Assembly: GCA_020635675.1 (NCBI GenBank)
Contig: JACJZJ010000003.1
Coordinates: 372,001 to 436,000, forward strand
Origin: Flavobacteriales bacterium
GTDB taxonomy: Bacteria > Bacteroidota > Bacteroidia > Flavobacteriales_F > PHOS-HE28
Direction: 5' to 3'
DNA: 64,000 bases
In this document: one piece after another, positions 53,884 through 62,870 of the stretch
Numbering within the stretch: position 1 is the stretch's first letter
How the letters are laid out: every line of letters begins with the position of its first letter
Made by a program: the position numbers and the translations under genes
Notes under the pieces: generated by a model
What the model saw: the letters and a program-made list of their open reading frames with translations, nothing else
What the model was told of the DNA's origin: nothing
Databases searched by the model: none

Positions 53884-54672
53884 TCAGTCCGTCCATCCCG
53901 CCAACAGCCCGCTGAAGTAGGCCGGTGCATGTAGCAGTCGGCTGCCGTACCAACTGAAGGCCTCGCCGTCCACCCGGGCGATGGTCGCCTGCGGGAGGAG
54001 CGCCCGGGCCTCCTCCAGATGCCGGCTCTTGAACGGATAGGGTTCGGAGGACAGGAGCACGATCTCCGGTGCGGCCTCCCGCATTTCATTGATCGAGATC
54101 TCCGGATAGCGTTCATCCCTTTCAGCGAATACATTGACCAGCCCGATCCGACCGAGCATGTCGTGGATGAACGTGTCCCTGCCTGCCGCCATCCACGGAT
54201 CGCGCCATATCAAATAGGCCGCCGGGAGCCGTCTTGGGAGCGGTCGCAGGGTGCTGAAGGCTTGTTCGATCCCGTCGGCGATGCGCGCGGCCTTTTCGCG
54301 TGCTCCGGTCCGGTCACCAACACGGTGGACCATATCCAGCGCACCTTCCAGGTCACGCACGTCGCTCATCCAGACCGGGTACTCCTTTTCAAGCTGTTCA
54401 ATATCCTTCCGCTCGTTCTCCTCCTTGTTGCCGATGATCAGGTCAGGTTTCAGCGCGCGCACCTTTTCGATGTCCACCTTCTTCGTTCCACCCACACGCG
54501 GCTTGCTGCGGAACCATTCCTCCGGATGCACGCAGAACTTGGTGATGCCGACCACGCGCTCACCGAGGCCGAGGTCATGGAGCAGTTCGGTCTGGGAAGG
54601 GACGAGGGAGATGATGCGTTGGGGAAGGTCCGGCACCGTGACCTGGCGGCCCATCTGGTCGGCGGTGAGCAT
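53884..54672 (-). CDS. Periplasmic-binding-protein-like (BtuF/TroA-type) protein without signal peptide
   Basis: 262 residues. The fold is the helical-backbone metal receptor family, related to the vitamin B12 binder BtuF: RIISLVPSQTELLHDLGLGERVVGITKFCVHP, then KVRALKPDLIIGNKEEN, and a C-terminal domain with LIWRDPWMAAG and EIVLLSSEPYPF. No signal peptide is visible before it, so the protein would stay in the cytoplasm unless exported by another route. No permease or ATPase gene lies beside it. Ligand unknown; a corrinoid or metal complex is possible. Confidence 0.8.
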   Translation of the reverse strand: MLTADQMGRQVTVPDLPQRIISLVPSQTELLHDLGLGERVVGITKFCVHPEEWFRSKPRVGGTKKVDIEKVRALKPDLIIGNKEENERKDIEQLEKEYPVWMSDVRDLEGALDMVHRVGDRTGAREKAARIADGIEQAFSTLRPLPRRLPAAYLIWRDPWMAAGRDTFIHDMLGRIGLVNVFAERDERYPEISINEMREAAPEIVLLSSEPYPFKSRHLEEARALLPQATIARVDGEAFSWYGSRLLHAPAYFSGLLAGWTD

Positions 54673-54724
54673 GGATCGGAAGTTCGGATAGTGAGATGAT
54701 CAAATGAACGGCAGGATGCTTTCT

Positions 54725-54985
54725 TCAGCCTTTACTTGGAACGAAGAACCATCGGTAGGCCAGCAGAATGGAAAGGATGATCATGGAAATGATCAAGGTC
54801 CAGCCGGCGCCGGATCGGATCTTGATCCATTCGGCTTGTCTTGCCAAATGCATGTCTGTTTCAGATCCCATGTACTTCAGGTCGATCCCGATATTGACCA
54901 GCGCCCAATTCGAGAAGGCCCAGGCCAGGAATGCCGCGAACGAAATAAGGAGAAGAGCAGCCGCAGGATACCGGATCTTCATCAT
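54725..54985 (-). CDS. Small membrane protein of unknown function
   Basis: 86 residues with two hydrophobic segments (about 5-25 and 60-80) separated by a charged loop, ending in a short basic tail. It has no recognised family. It lies 33 bases after the cystathionine beta-synthase stop on the same strand and is probably co-transcribed. The gap carries near-repeats of GATCAG. Codon use is a little richer in A and T than in the neighbours. It could be a chance ORF, but the clean hydrophobic pattern argues for a real gene. Confidence 0.5.
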   Translation of the reverse strand: MMKIRYPAAALLLISFAAFLAWAFSNWALVNIGIDLKYMGSETDMHLARQAEWIKIRSGAGWTLIISMIILSILLAYRWFFVPSKG

Positions 54986-55018
54986 CGTTCCCGGATCATC
55001 TGATCCCTGATCGTCTGA

Positions 55019-56374
55019 TCACTTCAACTTCCCGATGATATCCTGCTTGGTGAGGATCCCATAGCCGCTCTTCAATTCCACCAGGACCGCTGGTGAGCCG
55101 TTCCCGAGCCGTTTCGAGATCTCTTCCAGATGGGCGTCCGGCTCGATCACCGGAAGGGCGGGACCCATGACCACGCGGGCTTTCTGGGTGCGCACTTCGG
55201 CATCCTCCAGGATCGCATCGAACAGACGCGCGTCCGTTATCGTACCCACAGGCTTGCCCTGCTCCATAACCGGCAGCTGGTCGATGTTGTGCTTGCGCAT
55301 GCGATCGATGGCGTTGAGCACAGGCTCATCCGCTTCCACGGAGACCAGTCCGAGTTCCTTGCCCTTCAGCAGATCGCCCGCGGTGGGTTTCTCCTCCACG
55401 AGGAAGCCGCGTTCGCGCATCCAGTCGTCGTTGAACATCTTGCCGAGGTAGCGCGTGCCGTGGTCATGGAAGATCACCACGATCACGTCCTCCGGCTTGA
55501 ACCGGTCCTTGAGCTGGATCAGGCCGGCCATGGCGGCGCCCGCGCTATTGCCCACGAAGATCCCTTCATCGCGGACGATCTTCCGCGTGTAGATGGCGGC
55601 GTCGCGGTCGGTCACCTTCTCGAAGTGGTCGATCAGGTCCATGTCCACGCACTTGGGCAGGAAGTCCTCGCCGATGCCTTCAGTGATGTAGGGGTAGATC
55701 TCGTTCTTGTCGAACTCGCCGGTCTCCTTCAGCTTCTTGAACACGGACCCGTAAGTGTCGATACCCCACACCTTGATCGTGGGGTTCTTCTCCTTCAGGT
55801 AACGCCCCGTGCCGCTGATCGTGCCCCCGGTGCCCACGCCCACGACCAGGTGCGTGATCCTGCCATCGGTCTGCTCCCAGATCTCCGGCCCCGTGCTTTC
55901 ATAATGTGCTTGGGCGTTGCTCAGGTTGTCGTACTGGTTGGCTTTCCAGCTGTTCGGGGTCTCGTTCACCAGCCGGCTGGACACCGAATAATAGGAGCGG
56001 GGGTCCTCCGGGTCGACGTTCGTCGGGCAGACGATCACCTCCGCACCGAAGGCGCGCAATGCGTCGACCTTCTCCTTGCTCTGCTTGTCGGTGGTTGTGA
56101 AGATGCATTTGTAGCCCTTGATGATCGCCGCGATGGCCAGGCCCATGCCCGTGTTCCCGCTGGTGCCCTCGATGATGGTGCCTCCGGGCTTCAGCAGTCC
56201 CGCCTTCTCCGCATCCTCCACCATCTTCAGGGCCATCCGGTCCTTGATGCTGTTGCCGGGGTTGAAGGTTTCGACCTTGGCGAGCACCGTACCCGGGATG
56301 TCCTTGGTGATCCGGTTCAGTTTCACCAGCGGGGTGTTCCCGATGGTGCTCAGGATGTTCTCATGGATCTTCAT
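55019..56374 (-). CDS. Cystathionine beta-synthase (PLP enzyme with CBS domains)
   Basis: 451 residues from the ATG at 56374. The PLP domain contains the Lys in FNPGNSIKDRMALKM (near residue 40), the GTSGNTGMG phosphate loop, and GVGTGGTISGTGRYL. Two CBS domains occupy the C-terminus (about 325-451; VSVEADEPVLNAIDRM, VGTITDARLF). It condenses serine with homocysteine to form cystathionine; a cysteine-synthase role is possible because the domain is shared. The frame is open for 21 more codons upstream, but the promoter at 56380-56387 sits there. Confidence 0.9.
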   Translation of the reverse strand: MKIHENILSTIGNTPLVKLNRITKDIPGTVLAKVETFNPGNSIKDRMALKMVEDAEKAGLLKPGGTIIEGTSGNTGMGLAIAAIIKGYKCIFTTTDKQSKEKVDALRAFGAEVIVCPTNVDPEDPRSYYSVSSRLVNETPNSWKANQYDNLSNAQAHYESTGPEIWEQTDGRITHLVVGVGTGGTISGTGRYLKEKNPTIKVWGIDTYGSVFKKLKETGEFDKNEIYPYITEGIGEDFLPKCVDMDLIDHFEKVTDRDAAIYTRKIVRDEGIFVGNSAGAAMAGLIQLKDRFKPEDVIVVIFHDHGTRYLGKMFNDDWMRERGFLVEEKPTAGDLLKGKELGLVSVEADEPVLNAIDRMRKHNIDQLPVMEQGKPVGTITDARLFDAILEDAEVRTQKARVVMGPALPVIEPDAHLEEISKRLGNGSPAVLVELKSGYGILTKQDIIGKLK

Positions 56375-56379
56375 CGGTG

Positions 56380-56387
56380 CGAAGGTA
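56380..56387 (-). promoter_or_regulatory. Candidate promoter of the cystathionine beta-synthase gene
   Basis: On the minus strand this reads TACCTTCG, only five bases before the ATG at 56374, so the mRNA would be leaderless or nearly so if this is used. Confidence 0.4.
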
Positions 56388-56417
56388 GCCGGAGCCTGGT
56401 CCACGGCTACGGTCGCA

Positions 56418-57947
56418 CTAGTCGAACCGGATGGCACGTGCCGGGGCGATGCGCGTCACCCAGAGGGAGGGCAGAACCAGGAATGTCACGCAGGTCAGCA
56501 GCGTGCCGATGTTGAGCAGCAGTATCGGCCAGAACGAGATATCAACGGGTACAATGGACAGGTAGTAGGTCTCCACGGGGAGCTTCACCAGGCCCGTCCA
56601 GCGCTGCACCAGGCAGATGCCTATCCCGAGCGCATCCCCCAACAAAAGGCCGACCCCGAGGATGTAGGCCCCATCGATCAGGAAGATCCGTTGCACGAGT
56701 CCGTTCGTTCCTCCGAGGGCTTTCAGCACACCGATCATCCTGGTGCGTTCCAAAATGATGATCAGCAGCGCGGAGGTCATGTTGATGATCGCCACCACCA
56801 CCATCAGCACGATCACGACCACTACGTTGGTGTCCAGCAGTTCCAACCAGGCGAAGATCTCCGGATAACGGTCACGTATGCTCACGCTCTTCAGGTCGGG
56901 ATCCAGGTGGTCACGGTAGATGACGTCATCCATGCGATCCAGGTCCTTCAGATCGTGCAGGGCCACTTCGAACCCACCGACATAGTCCTTGTCACTGCCA
57001 CCACTGGTGTGCAGTTCGATGGTGAGCTCATCCGTGCACGGGCACCCGATGACAGTGGTCCGTGGGCGGAGGTGCAACCATGCGGTGTCCGGTAGGGTGT
57101 GCATCGCATCGTGGACCACCAATTGCAGGGTGGTGTCCCCATGAACGCAGACCGCATGAGGACCAGGCCCGCGGAGGTCGGTGCCGGTCCATTCCATATC
57201 GTAGACCCGATCTCCTCCGAACGCGCGCCCCTCCACCTGGACACCATTTGTTCCACAGCTGTCCACCACGGCGATCTGTGCCTGCAGGCCCCACTGGGCG
57301 AAGCGCTGGATATGCCGGATGTCGATCAACACCAGTTGGTGGTCCACCTGCTCCAATCCTGTGCTGTAGATGCCCACGATCCGGAAGCGCCTCGGGCGGA
57401 TCTCCTCGCGTCCTTGGACCAGGTAGACCGTGATCGTGTCGGACAGCGCAATGCGCAGGAGGTCCTTGAGATAAGTGGAGATGACAACCTCGTTCAGCGC
57501 CTCGTCGCGGTCCAGCTCGAGCAGGTGGCCTTCCACGAGATGATCCTGGAGGTAGGTCGGGTCCAGATCGGCACCGACCCCCTTCACCACCACGCCTTGG
57601 ATCTCATCCGGTGTTTCGATGATCCCGGGCAAGGTGGCGAAGACCTGGATGTGATCGACCTCGGGAAGGCTGTCGAGCACCGGATAGAAGGAGCGGTCCT
57701 TCAGTGTCCGCGGCGTTTCCTTCGGGTCGGTCTGCCCGATGGAAGTGATCTGCAGATGGCCGCCCATGCCGATCACCTTCTCCCGGATCTCATGTTGGAA
57801 TCCCCGGGTGACCGACCCGGTGACGATCATGACCGCCATTCCCAGGATGATGCCTAGTATCGCGATGGAGACGATCGGGCGGGACAAGCGGTCCTGCCGG
57901 TCCTCGTCGACCAGGATGCGCCTTGCGATGAAATGGGCGATGGACAA
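56418..57947 (-). CDS. FtsX-like ABC transporter permease (LolC/LolE-like)
   Basis: 509 residues if the TTG at 57947 is the start; the first ATG in frame (58046) would give an extra N-terminus that lies inside the divergent gene and has no family resemblance. The N-terminal IARRILV...SRPIVSIAILGI helix, GFQHEIREKVIGMGGHLQI, a large periplasmic domain and three C-terminal helices with the FtsX signature (NMTSALLIIILERTRMIGVLKALGG) fit lipoprotein-releasing permeases. The ATPase is not adjacent. Its start overlaps that of the divergent NamZ-like gene by a few bases. Confidence 0.85.
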   Translation of the reverse strand: MSIAHFIARRILVDEDRQDRLSRPIVSIAILGIILGMAVMIVTGSVTRGFQHEIREKVIGMGGHLQITSIGQTDPKETPRTLKDRSFYPVLDSLPEVDHIQVFATLPGIIETPDEIQGVVVKGVGADLDPTYLQDHLVEGHLLELDRDEALNEVVISTYLKDLLRIALSDTITVYLVQGREEIRPRRFRIVGIYSTGLEQVDHQLVLIDIRHIQRFAQWGLQAQIAVVDSCGTNGVQVEGRAFGGDRVYDMEWTGTDLRGPGPHAVCVHGDTTLQLVVHDAMHTLPDTAWLHLRPRTTVIGCPCTDELTIELHTSGGSDKDYVGGFEVALHDLKDLDRMDDVIYRDHLDPDLKSVSIRDRYPEIFAWLELLDTNVVVVIVLMVVVAIINMTSALLIIILERTRMIGVLKALGGTNGLVQRIFLIDGAYILGVGLLLGDALGIGICLVQRWTGLVKLPVETYYLSIVPVDISFWPILLLNIGTLLTCVTFLVLPSLWVTRIAPARAIRFD

Positions 57948-59169
57948 GCGCCTGATGCCGATCGGGTTCGCGACGAAGATAGCCGCGGCGTTCGCGCTGG
58001 CCGGTGCTGCGCTGCCATCATGCTCGATCGGACAGGAGGATGCCATGGTCCTGGAGGCTCCGGCGCAAGTCCGTGTCGGAGCGGAACGGACGGAGCTCTA
58101 TTTCCCGAAGCTCCGTGGTGTGCGTGTGGGTGTGATCACGAACCGGACCGGCCGGATCGGTGAGGTCTCGCTGGTGGATTCGCTCATTCATGCCGGTATC
58201 AAGGTCGTGCGCGTGTTCGGACCGGAACATGGCTTCCGGGGTGGGTATGGTGACGGTGAGACCGTTTCGGATGGGGAGGACCCGGTGACCGGCCTACCTG
58301 TCGTTTCACTTTACGGTGCCAGCAAGCGCATGGATCCGGACGACATTCGGGACCTGGACGTTCTGGTATTCGATATCCAGGACGTGGGCGTCCGTTTCTA
58401 CACCTTCATCAGCACACTGACCTACGTGATGCAGGCGGCCGCGGAGGTGGGGGACCCCCTGATCGTTCTGGACCGGCCGGATCCCAATGGGTTCTATGTG
58501 GACGGACCTGTGCTGGACCCGAAGTACGCTTCCTTCGTGGGCATGCATCCCGTTCCTCTTGTGCATGGCATGACCATCGGCGAATACGCCCGCATGGTCA
58601 ACGGCGAAGGCTGGCTGGAGAACGGTGCACACTGCGACCTGACCGTGGTGCCCTGCGCCGGCTATGATCATTCCGTATCCTATACGCTGCCGGTGCGACC
58701 CTCGCCGAACCTGCCGGACATGGCCTCCATCTACCTGTATCCCGCACTTGGACTGTTCGAAGGGACCATCGTCAGTGTGGGAAGGGGCACGGACAGGCCG
58801 TTCCAATGCATCGGCTATCCCGATTGTCCGATCGGCACGTACACTTTCACGCCGCGGTCGAAACCGGGAGCCAAGGACCCTCCCTACAAGGATCTTGAAT
58901 GCCGTGGTCTCGATCTCGCGGAGTATGGCGATTTCTACTCACGACTTGCGCCGCGTCTGGAACTGTTCTGGTTGATCGGAATGTACCGGAACGCGCGCGA
59001 CAAGGACCACTTCTTCAATTCCTATTTCGACAAACTGGCGGGTGGCCCGAGGCTGCGCGAGCAGGTCCAGCAGGGATGGGATGAGGATCGGATCCGTGCC
59101 TCCTGGGAAAAGGACCTGGAGGAGTTCCGGCCGGTCCGTGCCCGGTATCTGCTCTATCCCGGCCCCTGA
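57940..59169 (+). CDS. DUF1343/GH171 exo-beta-N-acetylmuramidase, NamZ-like
   Basis: 409 residues from the ATG at 57940 (alternatively 404 from 57955). The family, formerly DUF1343, is now known as GH171 NamZ, which releases MurNAc from peptidoglycan fragments. Conserved motifs include GVITNRTG, VVRVFGPEHGFRG (near 95), DVLVFDIQDVGVRFYTF (about 145), LDRPDPNG, and GRGTDRPFQCIG. The N-terminus has a hydrophobic segment followed by A-L-P-S-C, a possible lipoprotein signal. The body is full length. The gene starts opposite the permease gene; its own promoter was not found. Confidence 0.88.
   Translation: MDKRLMPIGFATKIAAAFALAGAALPSCSIGQEDAMVLEAPAQVRVGAERTELYFPKLRGVRVGVITNRTGRIGEVSLVDSLIHAGIKVVRVFGPEHGFRGGYGDGETVSDGEDPVTGLPVVSLYGASKRMDPDDIRDLDVLVFDIQDVGVRFYTFISTLTYVMQAAAEVGDPLIVLDRPDPNGFYVDGPVLDPKYASFVGMHPVPLVHGMTIGEYARMVNGEGWLENGAHCDLTVVPCAGYDHSVSYTLPVRPSPNLPDMASIYLYPALGLFEGTIVSVGRGTDRPFQCIGYPDCPIGTYTFTPRSKPGAKDPPYKDLECRGLDLAEYGDFYSRLAPRLELFWLIGMYRNARDKDHFFNSYFDKLAGGPRLREQVQQGWDEDRIRASWEKDLEEFRPVRARYLLYPGP
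57974..57981 (-). promoter_or_regulatory. Candidate permease promoter inside the NamZ-like coding start
   Basis: On the minus strand this reads TATCTTCG, 26 bases before the TTG at 57947. It lies within the signal-peptide codons of the divergent gene. Confidence 0.4.
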
Positions 59170-59170
59170 A

Positions 59171-59208
59171 GGACCGGCCCCCCACCCGAATGGGCAGGGG
59201 GCCGGTCC
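59171..59208. terminator. Bidirectional terminator between convergent genes
   Basis: A 12-bp stem (GGACCGGCCCCC / GGGGGCCGGTCC) enclosing 14 bases with an inner CCC/GGG pair, placed directly after the NamZ-like stop and 25 bases before the 3' end of the cargo gene at 59234. Confidence 0.75.
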
Positions 59209-59233
59209 AGGAACGCATGGATTTCGGAACGAC

Positions 59234-62200
59234 CTACTCGACGTTCACACGCTGCTGAAGTACCTGTCCGTTGGTCGTGACGAGGACGAGGTAGATACCG
59301 CTGGGCGATCCACCCAGATCGAGCGTCGTACTGAAGGAGCCGCCGGCATGATCGGTCTCCAAATGGGCCGTCCGCTTTCCGAGCATGTCATGTACGTCGA
59401 TCGTGATCCGTTGTTCAGGGTCGATGAGACCCTCCAGGCGGAGGTTCACCAGACCGTCCCGCACCGGGTTGGGCCACAGAAGCAGTTCGGACGCGTCGTG
59501 CACCGGATCGACCCGAAAGGCCTGGGCACCCGGCGGGTCCTGGATCGTGACCACGCAGGTGCTCCCGAAGGGACAATAGGTCGCGCCGTTGTCAAGGCTG
59601 GCCGCCACGGTAACATCATAGTTGCCCCCGTTCTCCAAAGGCAGCGTCACCCAGTTCAGTACCAGGCCCGGGTTCGTGGAGGTGATGTTCCTTAGGTACC
59701 CTTCACCCACGTTCTCGAACCGGAATTTGTACCTGTTCGCACCGCTCACGGGTCGGCAATACACCTTGTCCGATCCGCCGAAGGCACGCACCACGCCGCA
59801 ACTGAAGTTCGGGTTCGTCGGGTCGTCGACCAGCTTGGTCAAGGGGCAGGTGGGCGCCACGCTCAACACGCGCATGCGGCACGCTGGTCCCCAATCACCG
59901 TAGACCCCGTTCACCAATGGACGCACCCGCACATTGAGCAGTACATCCAGGGGCAGCGGCAATGTCACCATGCTGCCCAAATGGAGCCGGCAGGCACGCG
60001 TGGGGCCGGGAGGGCCGAAGCCCCCTGAGGAGGCATGGTCGCGTAGGATCCGTCGGCTGTATCCACCGTTCGGGTCGAAGAACCAGAACTGGTAGCCGTC
60101 GTCGGTTTGTGATCCCGTTCCCCATTCGGCGGATACCGCCGGGTCCGAGGTGCATTCCACGCTTTCCGTGATCAGGAAGTCTTCCCGGTCGCAATTGACG
60201 AGCGTGAGCTTCACCGGACCGGTGGAGGCACAGAATCCCTGAACGAGCGTGCTCGCCGCAGTGAACAGACCACCATTGCCGGAGTTATCGATCACCCGGT
60301 CGCCGTTCTGGTTCCTAAGGACGTAACCGCCACCGGAGATCCCATCGTTGCCGCTGTCAAGCACCGTGAGCTTGAAGCAATTTCCCTCCGGGATGCAGAC
60401 GCTTTCGTGGAAGGTGTTGTTATTGCCATAGGGCCCGCCTGAGGCCAGGACGAATGGCCCGTTCGCATCCTGGATCTGCCAGGTGGTCTCGGAGCCGGCA
60501 CCGTCGGTGGTGATGTCCAGCATCCAGTTGGCGCACGGCACCGGTATCCCCGTGCACACGCATCCTGCGTCGATCGCATCGTTCGAGGTGAACGGGTCGC
60601 CGTCGTCACAGGCATCGCCGATCTGCCCCGGCGTGTTCGGGCAGCTGTCCGTCGCGTCGCAGATGCCATCGTTGTCGCTGTCCTGATAGGTGCCGGCGCA
60701 GTTGCAGTACACGTCGAGCAGGTCACCCTCCGTGCAGGCGTCACCATCATCGCATGGGCCACCGATCTGGCCGGGGACGAACGGGCAGCTGTCGGTCGCA
60801 TCGCAGATGCCGTCGTTGTCCGAGTCCTGGACCGTGCCGACACAGTTGCAGTTCGGATCGAACACGTCACCCACCGTGCAGGCATCGCCATCATCGCAGG
60901 CCGATCCTGGAAGCGCCGCCCCATCGGGGACGCCCAGGCAATCGATCACCTGGAAGTTGAGCTTCACATGGCGGAGATCGCCCACGTCGAGCGCGGCATT
61001 GTCACAGATGCGCAAGGTCCACACCCCGTTCGGATCACCGGTGAACCCGGCCAGGCTCTGCTCCGGCGCGAACTGACCGATGGCAGCGTTGGTGGTGCCG
61101 GCGTTCATCGTGGAGAGGGATGCACCCCCATCGATCAATGTCAAAGGCGCGTTCGGACAGTTGTTCACATTGCCGAGGTTGTTCCCTCCGGCCGATGAAC
61201 TGGGTCGCTGGAGCACGAGGTCACGAGCCTGCCCTTGAGGCGAGATGAGGGATATGCGGAGGTCACCCCGGTACGTGTGCGCGATGATCAGGTCAACGCT
61301 CTGTAGTACCGCCTGTCCAGGTGATGCGCCCAGAGTGGTCGGAAGGCCGTTCATGGCGATGCCCACATCCAGGACATTGTTGCCCGCGCATCCATTATCC
61401 GGGATGGCCGGGCCACTGACCACGCACGCACCATTGGAGAAGCAGTTCACTCCGCTGTATTGGCCGAGGTCAAGGTCGCAGGCTCCGTTCACCGTGTGTT
61501 CGACGACGACACCTTGGGGGCTCCCGTTCGGGAAAGGCCCCACCATGTAGGTGCCAAGGCCGACCTGCGCGTGGACCACCGAGCCGGGAGGTGAGCTGAT
61601 GTTCACCGAAGGAGCGTCGCCGAGCGCGGTCACCTGCACCTGGATGCTGAACTGATCGTTGATGCAATCCGGGATCAAGGTGGCGGTGGCTGCAGGGGTG
61701 ATGCAGCTGGGCGCGAACGTATACGTCAGGCCGTTGGTGAAGGACTTCGACGGCGAATTGCTTGTGAACCGCATCTTGCTGTTGTTGGCGGTCCCCGAAA
61801 GGCTTGTCGCCCAGTTCTCGGACCCCGTGCCCACGCGCCTGTTCAGGACGTTGAGCGCGAAGTTGTTGTTCGGACCGCGCAGGCCCACTTCGGGTTGGTC
61901 CGCGGTACTGCTGTTCAGATTCGAGACCGAACTATAGACCAGCTTGACCTCGCTGGTGCTGGTGTTCATCCGCACCTGGCAGCTCCAGTTCTCGGATCCG
62001 GCGTTGTAGCGACGTACACCCCGCCATTGCACGACGATCTCGTTCCCCACGGTCTGCCAGCGAACATCCTTCGAGACGAAGGAACTGGACCGGGAGCGAA
62101 CATCAGTGCCGAAAGCCGCGATCGCACCGCTGTATGTCTCGGTGGAGCTCAATGGTGCATAGTTCGTGCCCGAAGGGGCGCTGCCGAACGTGATGAACCC

Positions 62201-62539
62201 GTTCACCGAAACGTACATGGACGTTTGCGCGGTCCCAGCGAAATTGAACGTGGGGATGGTCTGGGCGGAGGAGACTTCGTCATCGAAATTGGTAAGACCG
62301 AGGGCGTCCCCCCACAGCAGCGTACCTCCTGTGATGGCCGAGTAGCTCCCGGAGGATTGTGTGAAGCCGTAGGCGGTGCTTACTTGTCCGGCGAGATCCG
62401 CCGGTGCAAGAAGGGTGCCTACGAAAAAGGCCCATAAAAGGGCCAGGATCATGGAGCCCGAACGAACATGCGGTCCGTTCGCGCGGGCGGGTACGCGCAC
62501 CTTTCTGGGCGTACCTCGGATGCGTGGTCTTGTTTTCAT
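59234..62539 (-). CDS. Large secreted T9SS cargo protein (P-domain, TSP3 repeats, tandem modules)
   Basis: 1101 residues from the ATG at 62539, which has an A-rich upstream region (CCAAAACACCGACA). A long N-region and hydrophobic helix end in LAGQ (about residue 52). Domains in order: a beta domain with WRGVRRYNAGSENWS; a P/Homo-B domain (about 390-540, with LIIAHTYRGDLRISLISPQG and GVWTLRICDNA); thrombospondin type 3 repeats with QDSDNDGICDATDSCP; then two related modules of about 85 residues, each with Y-x-F-x-F at the start and (V/Y)NG...G-x-x-C at the end; and a type A sorting domain (LWPNPVRDGLVNLRL). P-domains usually follow proteases, but none is visible here. Its 3' neighbour is a paralogue. 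Confidence 0.87.
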   Translation of the reverse strand: MKTRPRIRGTPRKVRVPARANGPHVRSGSMILALLWAFFVGTLLAPADLAGQVSTAYGFTQSSGSYSAITGGTLLWGDALGLTNFDDEVSSAQTIPTFNFAGTAQTSMYVSVNGFITFGSAPSGTNYAPLSSTETYSGAIAAFGTDVRSRSSSFVSKDVRWQTVGNEIVVQWRGVRRYNAGSENWSCQVRMNTSTSEVKLVYSSVSNLNSSTADQPEVGLRGPNNNFALNVLNRRVGTGSENWATSLSGTANNSKMRFTSNSPSKSFTNGLTYTFAPSCITPAATATLIPDCINDQFSIQVQVTALGDAPSVNISSPPGSVVHAQVGLGTYMVGPFPNGSPQGVVVEHTVNGACDLDLGQYSGVNCFSNGACVVSGPAIPDNGCAGNNVLDVGIAMNGLPTTLGASPGQAVLQSVDLIIAHTYRGDLRISLISPQGQARDLVLQRPSSSAGGNNLGNVNNCPNAPLTLIDGGASLSTMNAGTTNAAIGQFAPEQSLAGFTGDPNGVWTLRICDNAALDVGDLRHVKLNFQVIDCLGVPDGAALPGSACDDGDACTVGDVFDPNCNCVGTVQDSDNDGICDATDSCPFVPGQIGGPCDDGDACTEGDLLDVYCNCAGTYQDSDNDGICDATDSCPNTPGQIGDACDDGDPFTSNDAIDAGCVCTGIPVPCANWMLDITTDGAGSETTWQIQDANGPFVLASGGPYGNNNTFHESVCIPEGNCFKLTVLDSGNDGISGGGYVLRNQNGDRVIDNSGNGGLFTAASTLVQGFCASTGPVKLTLVNCDREDFLITESVECTSDPAVSAEWGTGSQTDDGYQFWFFDPNGGYSRRILRDHASSGGFGPPGPTRACRLHLGSMVTLPLPLDVLLNVRVRPLVNGVYGDWGPACRMRVLSVAPTCPLTKLVDDPTNPNFSCGVVRAFGGSDKVYCRPVSGANRYKFRFENVGEGYLRNITSTNPGLVLNWVTLPLENGGNYDVTVAASLDNGATYCPFGSTCVVTIQDPPGAQAFRVDPVHDASELLLWPNPVRDGLVNLRLEGLIDPEQRITIDVHDMLGKRTAHLETDHAGGSFSTTLDLGGSPSGIYLVLVTTNGQVLQQRVNVE
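60593..60904 (-). repeat. 144-bp tandem repeats encoding thrombospondin type 3 motifs
   Basis: Units begin near 60593, 60737 and 60881, spaced exactly 144 bases (48 residues). Each encodes DDGDAC-type, CNC and DSDNDGICDATDSCP elements; the third is partial. Similarity between the first two full units is high at both DNA and protein level. Confidence 0.75.
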
Positions 62540-62819
62540 TGTCGGTGTTTTGGTTGTCTTGGAATGGTGAGTGGTGGGAGAAGTGGGGTTGCCCAAGCCT
62601 TCAAAGGCTCATTTCGCGTTCCCATCGGCGACCGGCTATGCAAAATTTGATCTATCGGTATCGTCGAGTCAATAGATATCGTAGACGAACTTCCATGAAT
62701 TATCGATGAATCATGTGGCTTGATCGATCCATGACAATTGTAAGTGCCTGATGGACAGGTATTCATGCGATCTGACCGTACCTACTGGACGGCAGCACGT
62801 ACTTAAAACCTTGGGAAAT
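62540..62819. other. Intergenic stretch, AT-richer than surroundings
   Basis: About 280 bases between the two paralogous cargo genes, with visibly more A and T between 62640 and 62820 than anywhere else in the window. No gene, tRNA or clear TAnnTTTG box was found. It must hold the promoter of the 59234-62539 gene. Confidence 0.6.
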
Positions 62820-62853
62820 GAAAAGCCCCCCGCGTTCTACGCGGGAGGCCTTT
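62820..62853 (-). terminator. Terminator of the right-end cargo gene
   Basis: An imperfect stem around CCCGCG / CGCGGG with flanking AAAAG and CCTTT, read on the minus strand as a hairpin followed by GCTTTTC, 18 bases past the stop at 62871. Confidence 0.75.
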
Positions 62854-62870
62854 CATGTCTGCCTGGGCTG

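Noticed and set aside
57948..58046. ATG start for the permease at 58046
   Set aside because: The added residues have no family match and lie opposite the NamZ-like signal peptide.
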